Assembly: GCA_900544875.1 (NCBI GenBank)
Contig: UQWS01000002.1
Span: forward strand, 1 to 64,000
DNA from: an uncultured Collinsella sp.
Lineage (GTDB): Bacteria; Actinomycetota; Coriobacteriia; Coriobacteriales; Coriobacteriaceae
Direction: 5' to 3'
DNA: 64,000 bases
Shown here in pieces: positions 1 through 8,341 of this stretch (its first letter is position 1; each line of letters begins with the position of its first letter). The position numbers were made by a program, and so were the translations under genes. The notes beneath the pieces were generated by a model. That model was not told the origin of the DNA and searched no databases. It saw only the letters and a list, made by a program, of their open reading frames with translations.

Positions 1-77
1 GCGGCGTTACCTCAGCTGGATAGAGGGTCTGACTACGAATCAGAACGTCATAGGTTCGAATCCTATACGCCGCACCA
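1..77 (+). tRNA. tRNA-Arg(ACG), copy 1
   Basis: A complete cloverleaf starts at the first base of the window. The 5' acceptor strand GCGGCGT pairs with ACGCCGC at 67-73, followed by discriminator A and an encoded CCA at 75-77. The anticodon loop CTACGAA gives anticodon ACG, which is expected to be edited to ICG to read CGU/CGC/CGA. The T-arm contains GGTTCGAATCC. The gene is identical to the copy at 426-502. Its promoter lies outside the window. Confidence 0.97.
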
Positions 78-85
78 TTTGAGAT

Positions 86-111
86 TAAAGCTCCCGGCAA
101 CGGGGGCTTTT
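86..111 (+). terminator. Intrinsic terminator of tRNA-Arg copy 1
   Basis: The stem AAAGCtCCCG / CGGGgGCTTT closes a short GCAA loop and ends in TTTT. It starts 8 nt after the CCA end. A near-identical hairpin follows every copy of the tRNA-Arg tail (277-302, 512-536, 702-726). Confidence 0.85.
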
Positions 112-132
112 CCTTTACGGGGGCATTGCGGA

Positions 133-250
133 GATTCGATCCTCGTTCGAGGCGCGAGCGTTAAGAAAACGCGAAGCGTTTTTAGCGAGCGGGCGAGTCC
201 GCCGGCAGGCGGGCGAAGCCGGTGCGGATCCGCGCAGCGGATGCGCGGAA
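133..250. repeat. tRNA-linked structured repeat element, copy A
   Basis: A 118-bp element starts with GATTCGATCC, a variant of the reverse complement of a tRNA T-loop, and ends just before a duplicated tRNA-Arg tail. It can fold into a small CCTCG/CGAGG hairpin, a nested hairpin with inner stem AAAACGC-GAA-GCGTTTT, and a hairpin ATCCGC-GCA-GCGGAT. It matches copy B (558-675) almost throughout and copy C (3541-3652) in architecture. The outer stem of the nested hairpin is imperfect in this copy. No protein is encoded. The transcribed strand is unknown. Confidence 0.75.
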
Positions 251-302
251 TCCTATACGCCGCACCAATTGACTTTAAAGCTCTCGGCGACGGGGGCTTT
301 TC
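251..302 (+). repeat. Duplicated tRNA-Arg 3' tail plus terminator (not a tRNA)
   Basis: The last 17 nt of tRNA-Arg, from the T-stem 3' side to CCA (251-267), are repeated exactly 190 bp after the original. A diverged copy of the terminator follows at 277-302. Acceptor 5' strand, D-arm and anticodon arm are absent, so this cannot be a functional tRNA. It resembles the displaced att half left when an element inserts at a tRNA 3' end. Confidence 0.85.
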
Positions 303-384
303 TTATATCGCGATGCGTCGAAGATCGCGCCAAGCCCTCCAAATGATTAAAAATCAAATTCGATAACTTTTTTTGAAAAAATGC

Positions 385-413
385 TTGACCATTATTCAGT
401 CTCTGTGCATAAT
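385..413 (+). promoter_or_regulatory. Promoter of tRNA-Arg copy 2
   Basis: A -35 box TTGACC (385-390) and a -10 box CATAAT (408-413) are separated by exactly 17 bp. They end 12 bp before the tRNA at 426. This shows that copy 2 is transcribed independently of copy 1. Confidence 0.8.
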
Positions 414-425
414 AATCAACAAGTC

Positions 426-502
426 GCGGCGTTACCTCAGCTGGATAGAGGGTCTGACTACGAATCAGAACGTCATAGGTTCGAATCCTATACGCCGCAC
501 CA
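426..502 (+). tRNA. tRNA-Arg(ACG), copy 2
   Basis: The sequence is identical to copy 1, with encoded CCA at 500-502 and anticodon ACG. It has its own promoter (385-413) and an intrinsic terminator (512-536). The cassette of tRNA, terminator, structured repeat and tail copy repeats that of copy 1 with a 425-bp offset. Confidence 0.97.
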
Positions 503-511
503 TTTGAGATT

Positions 512-536
512 AAAGCTCCCGGCAACGGGGGCTTTT
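512..536 (+). terminator. Intrinsic terminator of tRNA-Arg copy 2
   Basis: The hairpin AAAGCtCCCG-GCAA-CGGGgGCTTTT is identical to the one at 86-111. Confidence 0.85.
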
Positions 537-557
537 CTTTTACGTAAACACTGCATT

Positions 558-675
558 GATTCGAACCTCGGTCGAGGCGCGGGCGTAAAGAAAACGCGGA
601 GCGTTTTTAGCCCGCGGGCGAGCACGCCGGCAGGCGGGCGAAGCCGGTGCGGATCCGCGCAGCGGATGCGCGGAA
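558..675. repeat. tRNA-linked structured repeat element, copy B
   Basis: A 118-bp element starts with GATTCGAACC, the reverse complement of the T-loop. It contains a nested hairpin: outer stem CGCGGGC (578-584) with GCCCGCG (610-616), a conserved 6-nt bulge GTAAAG, inner stem AAAACGC (591-597) with GCGTTTT (601-607), and loop GGA. A second hairpin ATCCGC-GCA-GCGGAT lies near the end. Compared with copy C, both stems change but keep pairing. A duplicated tRNA-Arg tail follows at 676. Confidence 0.8.
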
Positions 676-726
676 TCCTATACGCCGCACCATTTGAGAT
701 TAAAGCTCCCGGCAACGGGGGCTTTT
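676..726 (+). repeat. Duplicated tRNA-Arg 3' tail plus terminator (not a tRNA)
   Basis: The T-stem 3' side to CCA (676-692) and the following terminator hairpin (702-726) are an exact copy of the end of tRNA-Arg copy 2, offset by 190 bp. Identity with the original continues about 40 bp past the CCA. Confidence 0.85.
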
Positions 727-799
727 CTTTTACGCCAGCTTGAGTGCTTTCGTCCAAAGGGACGATTTCCTGTCGACTCGTGTAAGATTCCGAGTAGAT

Positions 800-818
800 G
801 TCGCGACTTATTCGCGAC
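800..818. promoter_or_regulatory. Palindrome upstream of the TPR-like gene
   Basis: Perfect 7-bp inverted repeat GTCGCGA (800-806) and TCGCGAC (812-818) with a 5-bp spacer. It lies between a possible -10 TAAGAT (783-788) and the GTG start at 855. It could be an operator or a leader hairpin; no regulator can be assigned. Confidence 0.35.
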
Positions 819-854
819 CACTCCTTCTCAAGCGACCGATCAGGGTGATATTTC

Positions 855-3296
855 GTGGCAGAGCGTCCGACATACAAGCTCAGGTTTCTCGATCCCAAGA
901 AGCGCTTTCCGGCGATGCCCGAGCAGCCTGCGGGACGCTCGTATGGCGTGGTCTGGAAACTCTTTGGCGAGGATCAGCATGAATCTTGTTATGTCGTCGA
1001 ATTCGTTGGCAAAAGCCGTGTGTCGCTTTTGGGCTACGTAAGCGTTTCGGGTGAGGTGTACAAGGTAGACCGCCCCGTTAGCGAGGCTCCGCTGCCCAAC
1101 GATCCCGACATGGAACTGGTCCTTGACGAGTCGGACTCCGGTATTGGTGAGATTATGGTGAGGGGAGCAAACGGCACGATGCGCGTGCGCGCGCGAACCG
1201 TCGGCTCTCCCGAAGGTCCCATGCGCGAACAGTCCGATCACGAGACATGGAATTCGACCCGCTCCCTTCCTTACGGTGAGTTCATGGCATCGATGTTCCT
1301 GCGCTACGTGATATTCGCTGACTCCGAAAATACCATTGCGAGCACGGCGGACGCCGACGGACTCGACGAGGGTGTGCAAAACGTTGTCGACAAGATCAAG
1401 CTCGTAAAGTTGCCCGAGCCGGTCGAGGTGTTTTTGGGCTTTAACACGACACCGCTACCTGACGCTATCGAGACGCTGCTCTACCGCGTTGACCATGCCG
1501 AGAATCCGAGCGGTATCGAGCGCTATGCCGCCGCCCTTATGAGTGAAATTGACTTGCCTCGCTTGCGCACCATCGCCGCTAAGTCCGAGATGAGCCTGGC
1601 TCGCATCGATCGCTCAAAGCTTTTCTATCTCAATTTTGATCGCAGCCTGCTGGACCAGGACGAGATTGACATGCTGCTTGCCATCGAGTGCCGTCTTAAC
1701 CGTCTCTCCGGCATCCTTGAGCACATCGGGGCCGGATTGGTCCCTGCGGCATCCTCGCCGAGCCTTGAGGGCTGCGCGCTCTTTGATGCGTGGCATATCG
1801 CCAAGACGACCAACGATGTTCCCCGACTGCTTGATACGGCCTCGAGCGATAACCCGTGGGGCAAACCGGGTACGGTGGCTTGCCAGCCGGGCGGTGAGTG
1901 GGATGTGCGTACCCGCTTCGCGCGTATTGTCGAGGCACTTAACGTGGTCACGCGGCTCGACTATACCTATCGGGCAAACGTTGCCGAAGGGATCATGCTC
2001 GTTCGGTTTGGGCAGTCTGTCGTTGATGCCATGCCGCAACGTGAATACGACGCTCAAGATGACGCCTGGCGCGAGTTGGACGAGGACATGCGTGCGATCT
2101 GGGCCGCGGAGCACGATGCGCGCGTGGCGCTCACGCTTGCGGCGGCGTGCTTTGCCGCGGGCACCTGCATCACGCGCTGCTATGTGCAGATTGCTGCTCC
2201 CGACAGTGAGCAGGGCGAGCGCGTTGTCGCAACGTATTTCTTTGGGCGCGCGGCCTATCTGGCCGATTGCGTGCCTGTCGCCAAGGATCTTGAGAGCATG
2301 GACATGGACGATATGCCGTGCAAGCGTATGCTTGAGGCGTATGAGTCAACTGCTCCGGAGACGATTGAACCTGCGGAGGTTCATGCTCGTCCGCGTGATG
2401 ACCATCGCATGCTGCCGCCGGCGCTGCGCGATCTGCTGCTTGCCGATACGGCTGACGAGCTGGAGGTCATGGAAGAGGACGACGACCCATACGTGGCCCG
2501 TGTTGTTGAATTGCGCGAGCAGGCAAAAGTCGACCGTACAGGTGCTTTTGAAGGCTTTTCCCGTCTTGTTGAGGAGTTGGAGGCTAAGTGCGCCGTCGCC
2601 GAGCTTTTGGCGACAGGTCCGGTTCAAACGCAGTTTTGCGATAACCAGCTGGTGCGCATGGTGCTACCGGTGTTGGAAGAAGACCGCTCTGCGCGAATCC
2701 TTCGTGCGCCCGATGCGCTGTACTTTGCCCAGCACGAGATCTGCAGCTTTTACGCCGAGCAAGAGGACTTTGAACGAGCACTGCCCGAGGTGCGCCATCT
2801 TTACGATCTGGCGCGCTCGTCCATGCAGTCGCACTTTGCGCTCATCAACGTGCTTGCGCGTCTGGAGCGCTTTGACGAGATTATCGAGGTGGCGCGCCAC
2901 GGCCTACGTATTGCCAGCGATCGTTCTGCAATCGGCTACCTGTTCTATCGCTTGGCGTTTGCCTATTGGAATTGCGATCAGCTCGACCTGGCGCTGGCTT
3001 GTTACCGTCTGGTGCCGCGCGGCGAGGAGTCGGGCAGCAGCGCGCTGGAAGAAATGCAGGGCCTTATGAACGAGATGAGCGTCAGCGAGCCTCCGACGTT
3101 CGAGGAAGCGGTCGAGACCATCCACAAGGCTGGACTAGAGCTGCCGCCAGTGTCCGCCGTGACGAATCAGCTGGCAGATGCCGCTGTGCGACTGGTCGAT
3201 AACGGTTTCTTTTTCCTGGCGCGCGGTTGCATCTTCCAAATGTGGCGCACCATGGGCAACGACGAGCTCGGCTCCCTCAACCGCTCGCTGGGGTAG
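855..3296 (+). CDS. Conserved hypothetical TPR-like protein, 813 aa
   Basis: I do not recognise a named family. The protein is soluble and acidic, with no signal peptide or membrane segment. The C-terminal third (about residues 620-740) is made of amphipathic helix pairs with TPR character, for instance around 'SFYAEQEDFERALPEV', 'ALINVLARLERFDEII' and 'AYWNCDQLDLALACYR'. The N-terminal half looks like a mixed alpha/beta region without recognisable catalytic motifs. The start is a GTG at 855 with a weak RBS (AGGG). It stands alone between tRNA genes. A scaffold or regulatory role is plausible, but the function is unknown. Confidence 0.8.
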   Translation: MAERPTYKLRFLDPKKRFPAMPEQPAGRSYGVVWKLFGEDQHESCYVVEFVGKSRVSLLGYVSVSGEVYKVDRPVSEAPLPNDPDMELVLDESDSGIGEIMVRGANGTMRVRARTVGSPEGPMREQSDHETWNSTRSLPYGEFMASMFLRYVIFADSENTIASTADADGLDEGVQNVVDKIKLVKLPEPVEVFLGFNTTPLPDAIETLLYRVDHAENPSGIERYAAALMSEIDLPRLRTIAAKSEMSLARIDRSKLFYLNFDRSLLDQDEIDMLLAIECRLNRLSGILEHIGAGLVPAASSPSLEGCALFDAWHIAKTTNDVPRLLDTASSDNPWGKPGTVACQPGGEWDVRTRFARIVEALNVVTRLDYTYRANVAEGIMLVRFGQSVVDAMPQREYDAQDDAWRELDEDMRAIWAAEHDARVALTLAAACFAAGTCITRCYVQIAAPDSEQGERVVATYFFGRAAYLADCVPVAKDLESMDMDDMPCKRMLEAYESTAPETIEPAEVHARPRDDHRMLPPALRDLLLADTADELEVMEEDDDPYVARVVELREQAKVDRTGAFEGFSRLVEELEAKCAVAELLATGPVQTQFCDNQLVRMVLPVLEEDRSARILRAPDALYFAQHEICSFYAEQEDFERALPEVRHLYDLARSSMQSHFALINVLARLERFDEIIEVARHGLRIASDRSAIGYLFYRLAFAYWNCDQLDLALACYRLVPRGEESGSSALEEMQGLMNEMSVSEPPTFEEAVETIHKAGLELPPVSAVTNQLADAAVRLVDNGFFFLARGCIFQMWRTMGNDELGSLNRSLG

Positions 3297-3345
3297 GCGA
3301 AGCTTCCAAGGAAGAAAGGCTGCTAGGCAATTAGAAAATTTCCTC

Positions 3346-3374
3346 TTGCTCATCCTTGGCTGTTTGGTTACTAT
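3346..3374 (+). promoter_or_regulatory. Promoter of tRNA-Ser(GCT)
   Basis: -35 TTGCTC (3346-3351), 17-bp spacer, -10 TACTAT (3369-3374). The tRNA starts 15 bp downstream. Confidence 0.7.
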
Positions 3375-3388
3375 AGAACGGCTGTTAC

Positions 3389-3479
3389 GGAGAGCTGACC
3401 GAGAGGCCGAAGGTGCTCGCCTGCTAAGCGAGTATGCCCCAAAAGGGCATCTGGGGTTCGAATCCCCAGCTCTCCGCCA
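3389..3479 (+). tRNA. tRNA-Ser(GCT)
   Basis: Class II tRNA of 91 nt. The acceptor GGAGAGC pairs with GCTCTCC and is followed by G and an encoded CCA (3477-3479). The anticodon loop CTGCTAA gives GCT, reading AGC/AGU. The long variable arm ATGCCCCAAAAGGGCAT is typical of tRNA-Ser. The T-arm is CTGGGGTTCGAATCCCCAG. Confidence 0.97.
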
Positions 3480-3491
3480 GTACGAATTTGA

Positions 3492-3517
3492 AGAAGGGTC
3501 CCATTTGGGGCCCTTTT
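3492..3517 (+). terminator. Intrinsic terminator of tRNA-Ser
   Basis: Stem AAGGGtCCC / GGGcCCTT around loop ATTTG, followed by a T-run. It is repeated at 3682-3709 after the duplicated tail. Confidence 0.85.
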
Positions 3518-3540
3518 TATTATCAAGAATGGCGGCTGGG

Positions 3541-3652
3541 GATTCGAACCCGAGAGGGCACGGGCGTTAAGCAAACGCGAAAGCGTTTGTAGTCCGTGGG
3601 CGAAAAGCCGCCAGGTTTTGAAGCCGGAGGACATGCGCAGCATGCCCGGACA
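3541..3652. repeat. tRNA-linked structured repeat element, copy C
   Basis: A 112-bp element starts with GATTCGAACC as in copy B; just upstream is GGCTGGG, extending the reverse complement of the tRNA-Ser T-arm. It has the same architecture as A and B: a CCC-GAGA-GGG hairpin; a nested hairpin with outer CACGGGC / GTCCGTG, bulge GTTAAG and inner CAAACGC-GAAA-GCGTTTG; and a terminal CATGC-GCA-GCATG hairpin. Inner A-T pairs in A/B become C-G here, and the terminal stem is replaced by another self-complementary stem with the loop GCA kept. A duplicated tRNA-Ser tail follows. Confidence 0.8.
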
Positions 3653-3740
3653 TCCCCAGCTCTCCGCCAGTATGACTTGAAAGAAGGGTCCCATTTGGGG
3701 CCCTTTTTTGTGCGGAGAAAGGAGGCTGGGGATTCGAACC
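3653..3740 (+). repeat. Duplicated tRNA-Ser 3' tail, terminator and start of a lost repeat
   Basis: The tRNA-Ser T-stem 3' side to CCA (tail ending at 3669) recurs 190 bp after the original and is followed by a copy of the terminator (3682-3709). At 3731-3740 GATTCGAACC recurs, again 190 bp after its first occurrence (3541). The element that should follow is missing and the dacA terminator takes its place. Confidence 0.8.
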
Positions 3741-3743
3741 CTC

Positions 3744-3777
3744 AAAAAAGGAGGCATCCTTTCGGACGCCTCCTTTC
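3744..3777 (-). terminator. Intrinsic terminator of the D,D-carboxypeptidase gene
   Basis: Read on the minus strand, AAAGGAGGC/GCCTCCTTT with inner TCC/GGA forms the stem and is followed by TTTTTT (complement of 3744-3749). It lies 24 bp past the stop codon at 3801. Confidence 0.85.
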
Positions 3778-3800
3778 AGTGGACTTATTATTCTTGCGCC

Positions 3801-5141
3801 CTACACCTCGGGCGCCTTGGCGACGGTCTCGCTTTCTGCTGTGAGCGGGCGGTTGTCGATGCGACGGCCCAAGCGATCAAGCTTCACAAGGAGCCATTCA
3901 ATGGGATTCGGCCCTGCGCCTTCCTCGTCGGCAACTAGGTCCATGACGGCGATCTTGGTGCCGTCCTGCTTGAGCGTGACGCTGCCCACCTTGTCGCCCA
4001 CATGCACCGTGCCCGAAAGATCGTCGTAGCTAACCTTTTCGGTCACCTCGCCGGCAAGGGAAAACACGGTCGCTTGCGCCGTGGGATCGGCGAGTGTGGC
4101 GTCGATCGTCTTATCCGTCCAGTCGGTTTGACCAATGCGCGCCATAAGCGGGTTGCCGTTGGCGGTCTTTTCCTGTGTGTTGGCGATTGCGACCGTCACC
4201 TTGTGACCGTAGTACCAATTGGCAAGGGTTGCGGTATCGGTAAAGCGCTGGTCGGTGGTGGTGGAGTTCAAAACGACGGCGTAGATCTCGTCGCCGTCGC
4301 GGTTGTAGGCGCTCGTAAAGCAATAGCCCGCGTCGTCGGTGGTGCCGGTCTTGCCACCGATGTTGCCATCTTGGCCCAGCAAATAGTTATGCGTGTCCAT
4401 GGAATGCGAATGGTCGGTGCCGTCGGCGCCCGTGACCTCGATCCAGGAATCCTCGCTCGCTACGACCTCGCGGATCGTGTCGTTTTTCATGGCCTCCTGC
4501 ATCATCAGCGCTACGTCGTGTGCGGTTGAGTGCATATCGCCAGCCCACTCATCAAAGTCCAGACCATGCGGGTTTTCAAAAAGCGTACCGGTGCAGCCGA
4601 GCTTCTTAGCGCGCTCGTTCATGGCCTTCACAAAGGTTGCCTCGGCGTCTTTGGTCTTAGGGTCGATCTTCTTGCCCACATATTCGGCGAGCACGACGGC
4701 GGCGTCGTTGCCCGAGGGAATCATCAGGCCGCGCAGTGCCTGCTCCACGGTAAGCTCGTCACCTTCGAGCAAGCCGGCGGTCGAATTACCCACGGTGGCT
4801 GCGGCGTTGCTCACCGTGACCTTCTCGTCCATCTTGCAATTCTCGACGGTTAGGATTGCGGTCATGACCTTGGTGATCGAGGCGATTTTGACCTGCTCAT
4901 CGGCGCCGCGCCCGTAGTAGACGGTGCCGTCTTTGCCCATGACGAGCGCATTGGTCGCATCGATATCGGGCAGATTATCGGCCGTGATGCCGCGCGCATC
5001 GGCGGTTTTGCCGCAAACATTGTCGGTCGTGAGCACTTGGGCGCCGGCGACGGTGGGCACGCCAGCGGCAAGGGCGATAGCGCAGACAAAGCCGGCGGCA
5101 AGCTGGGCTGAGCGCTTTGCAAAAGAGGTGAGGGACTTCAC
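3801..5141 (-). CDS. dacA: Serine-type D-Ala-D-Ala carboxypeptidase (DacA/PBP5 family)
   Basis: Low-molecular-weight penicillin-binding protein that removes the terminal D-Ala from peptidoglycan stem peptides. All three motifs are visible: SITK (SxxK), SGN (SxN) and KTGTTDDAG (KTG). A hydrophobic signal segment 'LAAGFVCAIALAAGVPTVAGA' lies near the N-terminus, followed by the catalytic domain and a beta-rich C-terminal domain. I prefer the GTG at 5141 (446 aa): a -10-like TATACT at 5186-5181 lies inside the longer reading frame, and the signal peptide starts right after this GTG. A frame-compatible TTG at 5252 would add 37 residues. The gene is divergent from a VanR/VanS-like pair, which may regulate it. 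Confidence 0.92.
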   Translation of the reverse strand: MKSLTSFAKRSAQLAAGFVCAIALAAGVPTVAGAQVLTTDNVCGKTADARGITADNLPDIDATNALVMGKDGTVYYGRGADEQVKIASITKVMTAILTVENCKMDEKVTVSNAAATVGNSTAGLLEGDELTVEQALRGLMIPSGNDAAVVLAEYVGKKIDPKTKDAEATFVKAMNERAKKLGCTGTLFENPHGLDFDEWAGDMHSTAHDVALMMQEAMKNDTIREVVASEDSWIEVTGADGTDHSHSMDTHNYLLGQDGNIGGKTGTTDDAGYCFTSAYNRDGDEIYAVVLNSTTTDQRFTDTATLANWYYGHKVTVAIANTQEKTANGNPLMARIGQTDWTDKTIDATLADPTAQATVFSLAGEVTEKVSYDDLSGTVHVGDKVGSVTLKQDGTKIAVMDLVADEEGAGPNPIEWLLVKLDRLGRRIDNRPLTAESETVAKAPEV

Positions 5142-5180
5142 AGATTTCGCTTTCGACGGGATGGTCTCTTCTGGAACTAG

Positions 5181-5186
5181 AGTATA
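5181..5186 (-). promoter_or_regulatory. -10 box of the carboxypeptidase gene
   Basis: TATACT on the minus strand, about 40 bp upstream of the GTG at 5141. No good -35 box was identified. It argues against the upstream TTG start. Confidence 0.45.
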
Positions 5187-5338
5187 TCGTTTGCCGGTGT
5201 CGGCAATCATCGCGTGCGTGCGTGGCCCACATCCGCGCCCGAACGGGCACAAGGGTGCTTAAGGCCGACTTAATCACCCACGCTTGTTGTGTGTGGTATG
5301 CGCCCCCTCGGGCATAATGGAGCGCGAGAGGAGCACGC

Positions 5339-6034
5339 ATGAACGAGCACATTTTGGTAGTTGATGACGAAAAGGCCATCGCCGACTTGGTTGGTATCTA
5401 CCTTACAAAAGAAGGCTTTGACGTACAGGTCGCCTATAGCGGGGCCGATGCTGCCAAGGCAATCTTGGAGCAGGAGTTCGATCTTGCGCTGCTGGATGTC
5501 ATGCTGCCCGATATCGATGGGCTTGAGTTGCTGCGTACGATCCGTTCCAGCCATACCTATCCCGTGATCATGCTGACGGCGCGCGATGCCCAGCAAGACA
5601 AGATCGAGGGCCTTTCGCTTGGCGCGGACGATTACGTGGTTAAGCCGTTCCGTCCGCTTGAGCTCATCGCGCGCGTGCATGCTCAGCTTCGCCGCTACAC
5701 CAGCTACGGTAGCCGCGCGCAGGTGGCCGAGTCGCCGATCATCCAGCTCGACGGCCTGGAGATCAACCGCGATGCTCGTTCCGTAATGGTGGACGGTGCG
5801 CCGGTGCGCCTCACGCCCATCGAGTATTCCATCTTGCTGTATCTGGTCGAGCATCGCGGCAGTGTGGTGGCCGTGGAGGATCTGTTCCGCGCGGTGTGGA
5901 ACGAGGATTTTATGCCCGGCTCCAACAATACGGTGATGGTGCACATTCGCCACCTGCGCGAAAAGATCGGTGACGACGCTCAAAAGCCGCGCTTTATCAA
6001 AAACGTCTGGGGCGTCGGCTACATAATCGAATAA
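5339..6034 (+). CDS. OmpR-family response regulator, VanR-like
   Basis: 231-aa DNA-binding response regulator. The receiver domain (1-115) has acidic residues DD at 9-10, phospho-acceptor D53 in 'LLDVMLPD' and the conserved Lys in 'VKPF'. The winged-helix domain (about 130-231) ends in 'RFIKNVWGVGYIIE'. The RBS GAGAGGAG precedes the ATG. It is followed 25 bp later by a histidine kinase and is divergent from dacA. The similarity is greatest to VanR-type regulators of cell-wall genes; no vanHAX genes are present, so a role in envelope stress rather than glycopeptide resistance is inferred. Confidence 0.93.
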   Translation: MNEHILVVDDEKAIADLVGIYLTKEGFDVQVAYSGADAAKAILEQEFDLALLDVMLPDIDGLELLRTIRSSHTYPVIMLTARDAQQDKIEGLSLGADDYVVKPFRPLELIARVHAQLRRYTSYGSRAQVAESPIIQLDGLEINRDARSVMVDGAPVRLTPIEYSILLYLVEHRGSVVAVEDLFRAVWNEDFMPGSNNTVMVHIRHLREKIGDDAQKPRFIKNVWGVGYIIE

Positions 6035-6059
6035 CGCCTTTGATGGTGGGGAAGTGGAT

Positions 6060-7298
6060 ATGACAAAAGACGATAGGCAGGCATTCGAGGTGCCCGATCG
6101 ACTCTTTGAATACGTGAGGTCGGTCGTCGACAACCGCGCGCTTGCAACGGTGCTGCTCTTTTTGCTGAGCCTGCTGCTGATTGGCATCGATAACATCGCT
6201 GGAATCTTGGCGGTGCTGCTTGTCGGCTTTTTGCTGATCGATCGATTTGAAATCGTACGCCGCTGCGTGGTGATTGGCGGTGCCGCGTGGGCCATGACGT
6301 TGGCGATTGGCGCCATGGCACTCGGCGGCATCGAAGGGCCGGTGCTGTTCGATGCCGGCTTTGTATTCAACATGCTTGGCTTTGTGCTGGCGCTTGCCGT
6401 GTGCGTGCTGTTCTTTTGCGGCCGCGCCCTGTACTACCAGGGCTATGAGCAGGGCGAGCAGCATGCCGATTGTGTGCTGGCCGCTCGTATTCAAGATCGC
6501 CTGATCGATCACCCCGACACCTGGGACAACATCGACGGCGACTTCCTGGAGGTCGAGGGCGCACTCAACCGTGTGCGCGATCGCGAGCGCAAGGTGCAAC
6601 AGGCCTTGCGTGACGAGTCTCATCGCAAGGACGATCTGGTCACGTACTTGGCACATGACCTACGCACCCCGCTTGCCAGTGTGGTGGGCTATCTTTCGCT
6701 GCTGCAAGAGGCTCCTGAGCTGCCGGTTGAGCAACGTGCGCACTTTACGGGCGTGGCGCTCGACAAGGCGCACCGGCTCGATGCACTCATCGAAGAGTCC
6801 TTCGATATCACGCGCTTTGACTTCCACGATATCGTGCTCACGCGCGGCTATGTTGATCTGGGGTTGCTGCTGGCTCAGGTGGCTGACGAGTTCTATCCCA
6901 TCCTCAACGAGCAACATAAGGAAGCCCAGGTTGATATTCGCGAGGACCTGACGGTGCTCGTGGATGGCGATAAGATGGCCCGCGTGTTTAACAACATCAT
7001 GAAAAACGCCGTCGCCTATAGCTATGAGGGCTCGACTATCACGATTGAGGCCAGGCGCCAAGACGATGGCGGCGTGCGCGTGCGCTTTATCAATCAGGGC
7101 GATCCTATCCCTGCGGCTAAGCTCAAGGTGATCTTTGAGAAGTTCTATCGCCTGGATGCGGCGCGTGCGACCAATCGCGGTGGTGCCGGTTTGGGCCTTG
7201 CTATTGCCAAGGAGATCATCGCGGCACACGGCGGTACCGTTGCATGTGAATCGACGCCCGAACACACGATATTCACCATCGAGCTGCCCGCCGCATAG
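6060..7298 (+). CDS. Sensor histidine kinase, VanS-like
   Basis: 412-aa membrane sensor kinase. Two hydrophobic segments (about residues 25-55 and 75-120) come first, with almost no external loop. HisKA follows with H199 in 'LAHDLRTPLASVVGYL', then HATPase_c with 'NNIMKNAVAYSYEG' (N box) and 'GGAGLGLAIAKEII' (G box). ATG at 6060 is preferred over GTG at 6054 because GGGGAAG is correctly spaced for it. It pairs with the upstream regulator. The absence of a substantial sensor domain suggests signal detection within the membrane. Confidence 0.92.
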   Translation: MTKDDRQAFEVPDRLFEYVRSVVDNRALATVLLFLLSLLLIGIDNIAGILAVLLVGFLLIDRFEIVRRCVVIGGAAWAMTLAIGAMALGGIEGPVLFDAGFVFNMLGFVLALAVCVLFFCGRALYYQGYEQGEQHADCVLAARIQDRLIDHPDTWDNIDGDFLEVEGALNRVRDRERKVQQALRDESHRKDDLVTYLAHDLRTPLASVVGYLSLLQEAPELPVEQRAHFTGVALDKAHRLDALIEESFDITRFDFHDIVLTRGYVDLGLLLAQVADEFYPILNEQHKEAQVDIREDLTVLVDGDKMARVFNNIMKNAVAYSYEGSTITIEARRQDDGGVRVRFINQGDPIPAAKLKVIFEKFYRLDAARATNRGGAGLGLAIAKEIIAAHGGTVACESTPEHTIFTIELPAA

Positions 7299-7401
7299 CT
7301 AGCGTGCCCTTACAAACACTTGACAATGTGCTCACGTGCGTATGAGCCGCGATTCCTACTATCGATACTGCTGAATTGATATCGATATGGAGGTGTGCGG
7401 T

Positions 7402-8277
<876 letters not shown>

Positions 8278-8341
8278 CGCTGTCTTTTACAGGTGCCTTT
8301 AGGGTTAAGATGCGGTCATATCGGCCGCAAAGGGGTTCAAC

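Noticed and set aside
133..250. tmRNA or tRNA-like gene on the reverse strand, because the reversed T-loop GGTTCGAATC is present
   Set aside because: No acceptor stem, alanine identity pair or tag reading frame could be found in any of the three copies.
251..267. Second and third tRNA-Arg genes suggested by CCA-ending tails at 251-267 and 676-692
   Set aside because: Only the 3' side of the T-stem and acceptor is present. There is no D-arm, anticodon arm or 5' acceptor strand.
5339..7298. Glycopeptide-resistance (van) locus
   Set aside because: Only VanR/VanS-like proteins and a D,D-carboxypeptidase are present. vanH, vanA-type ligase and vanX are absent, so resistance cannot be claimed.
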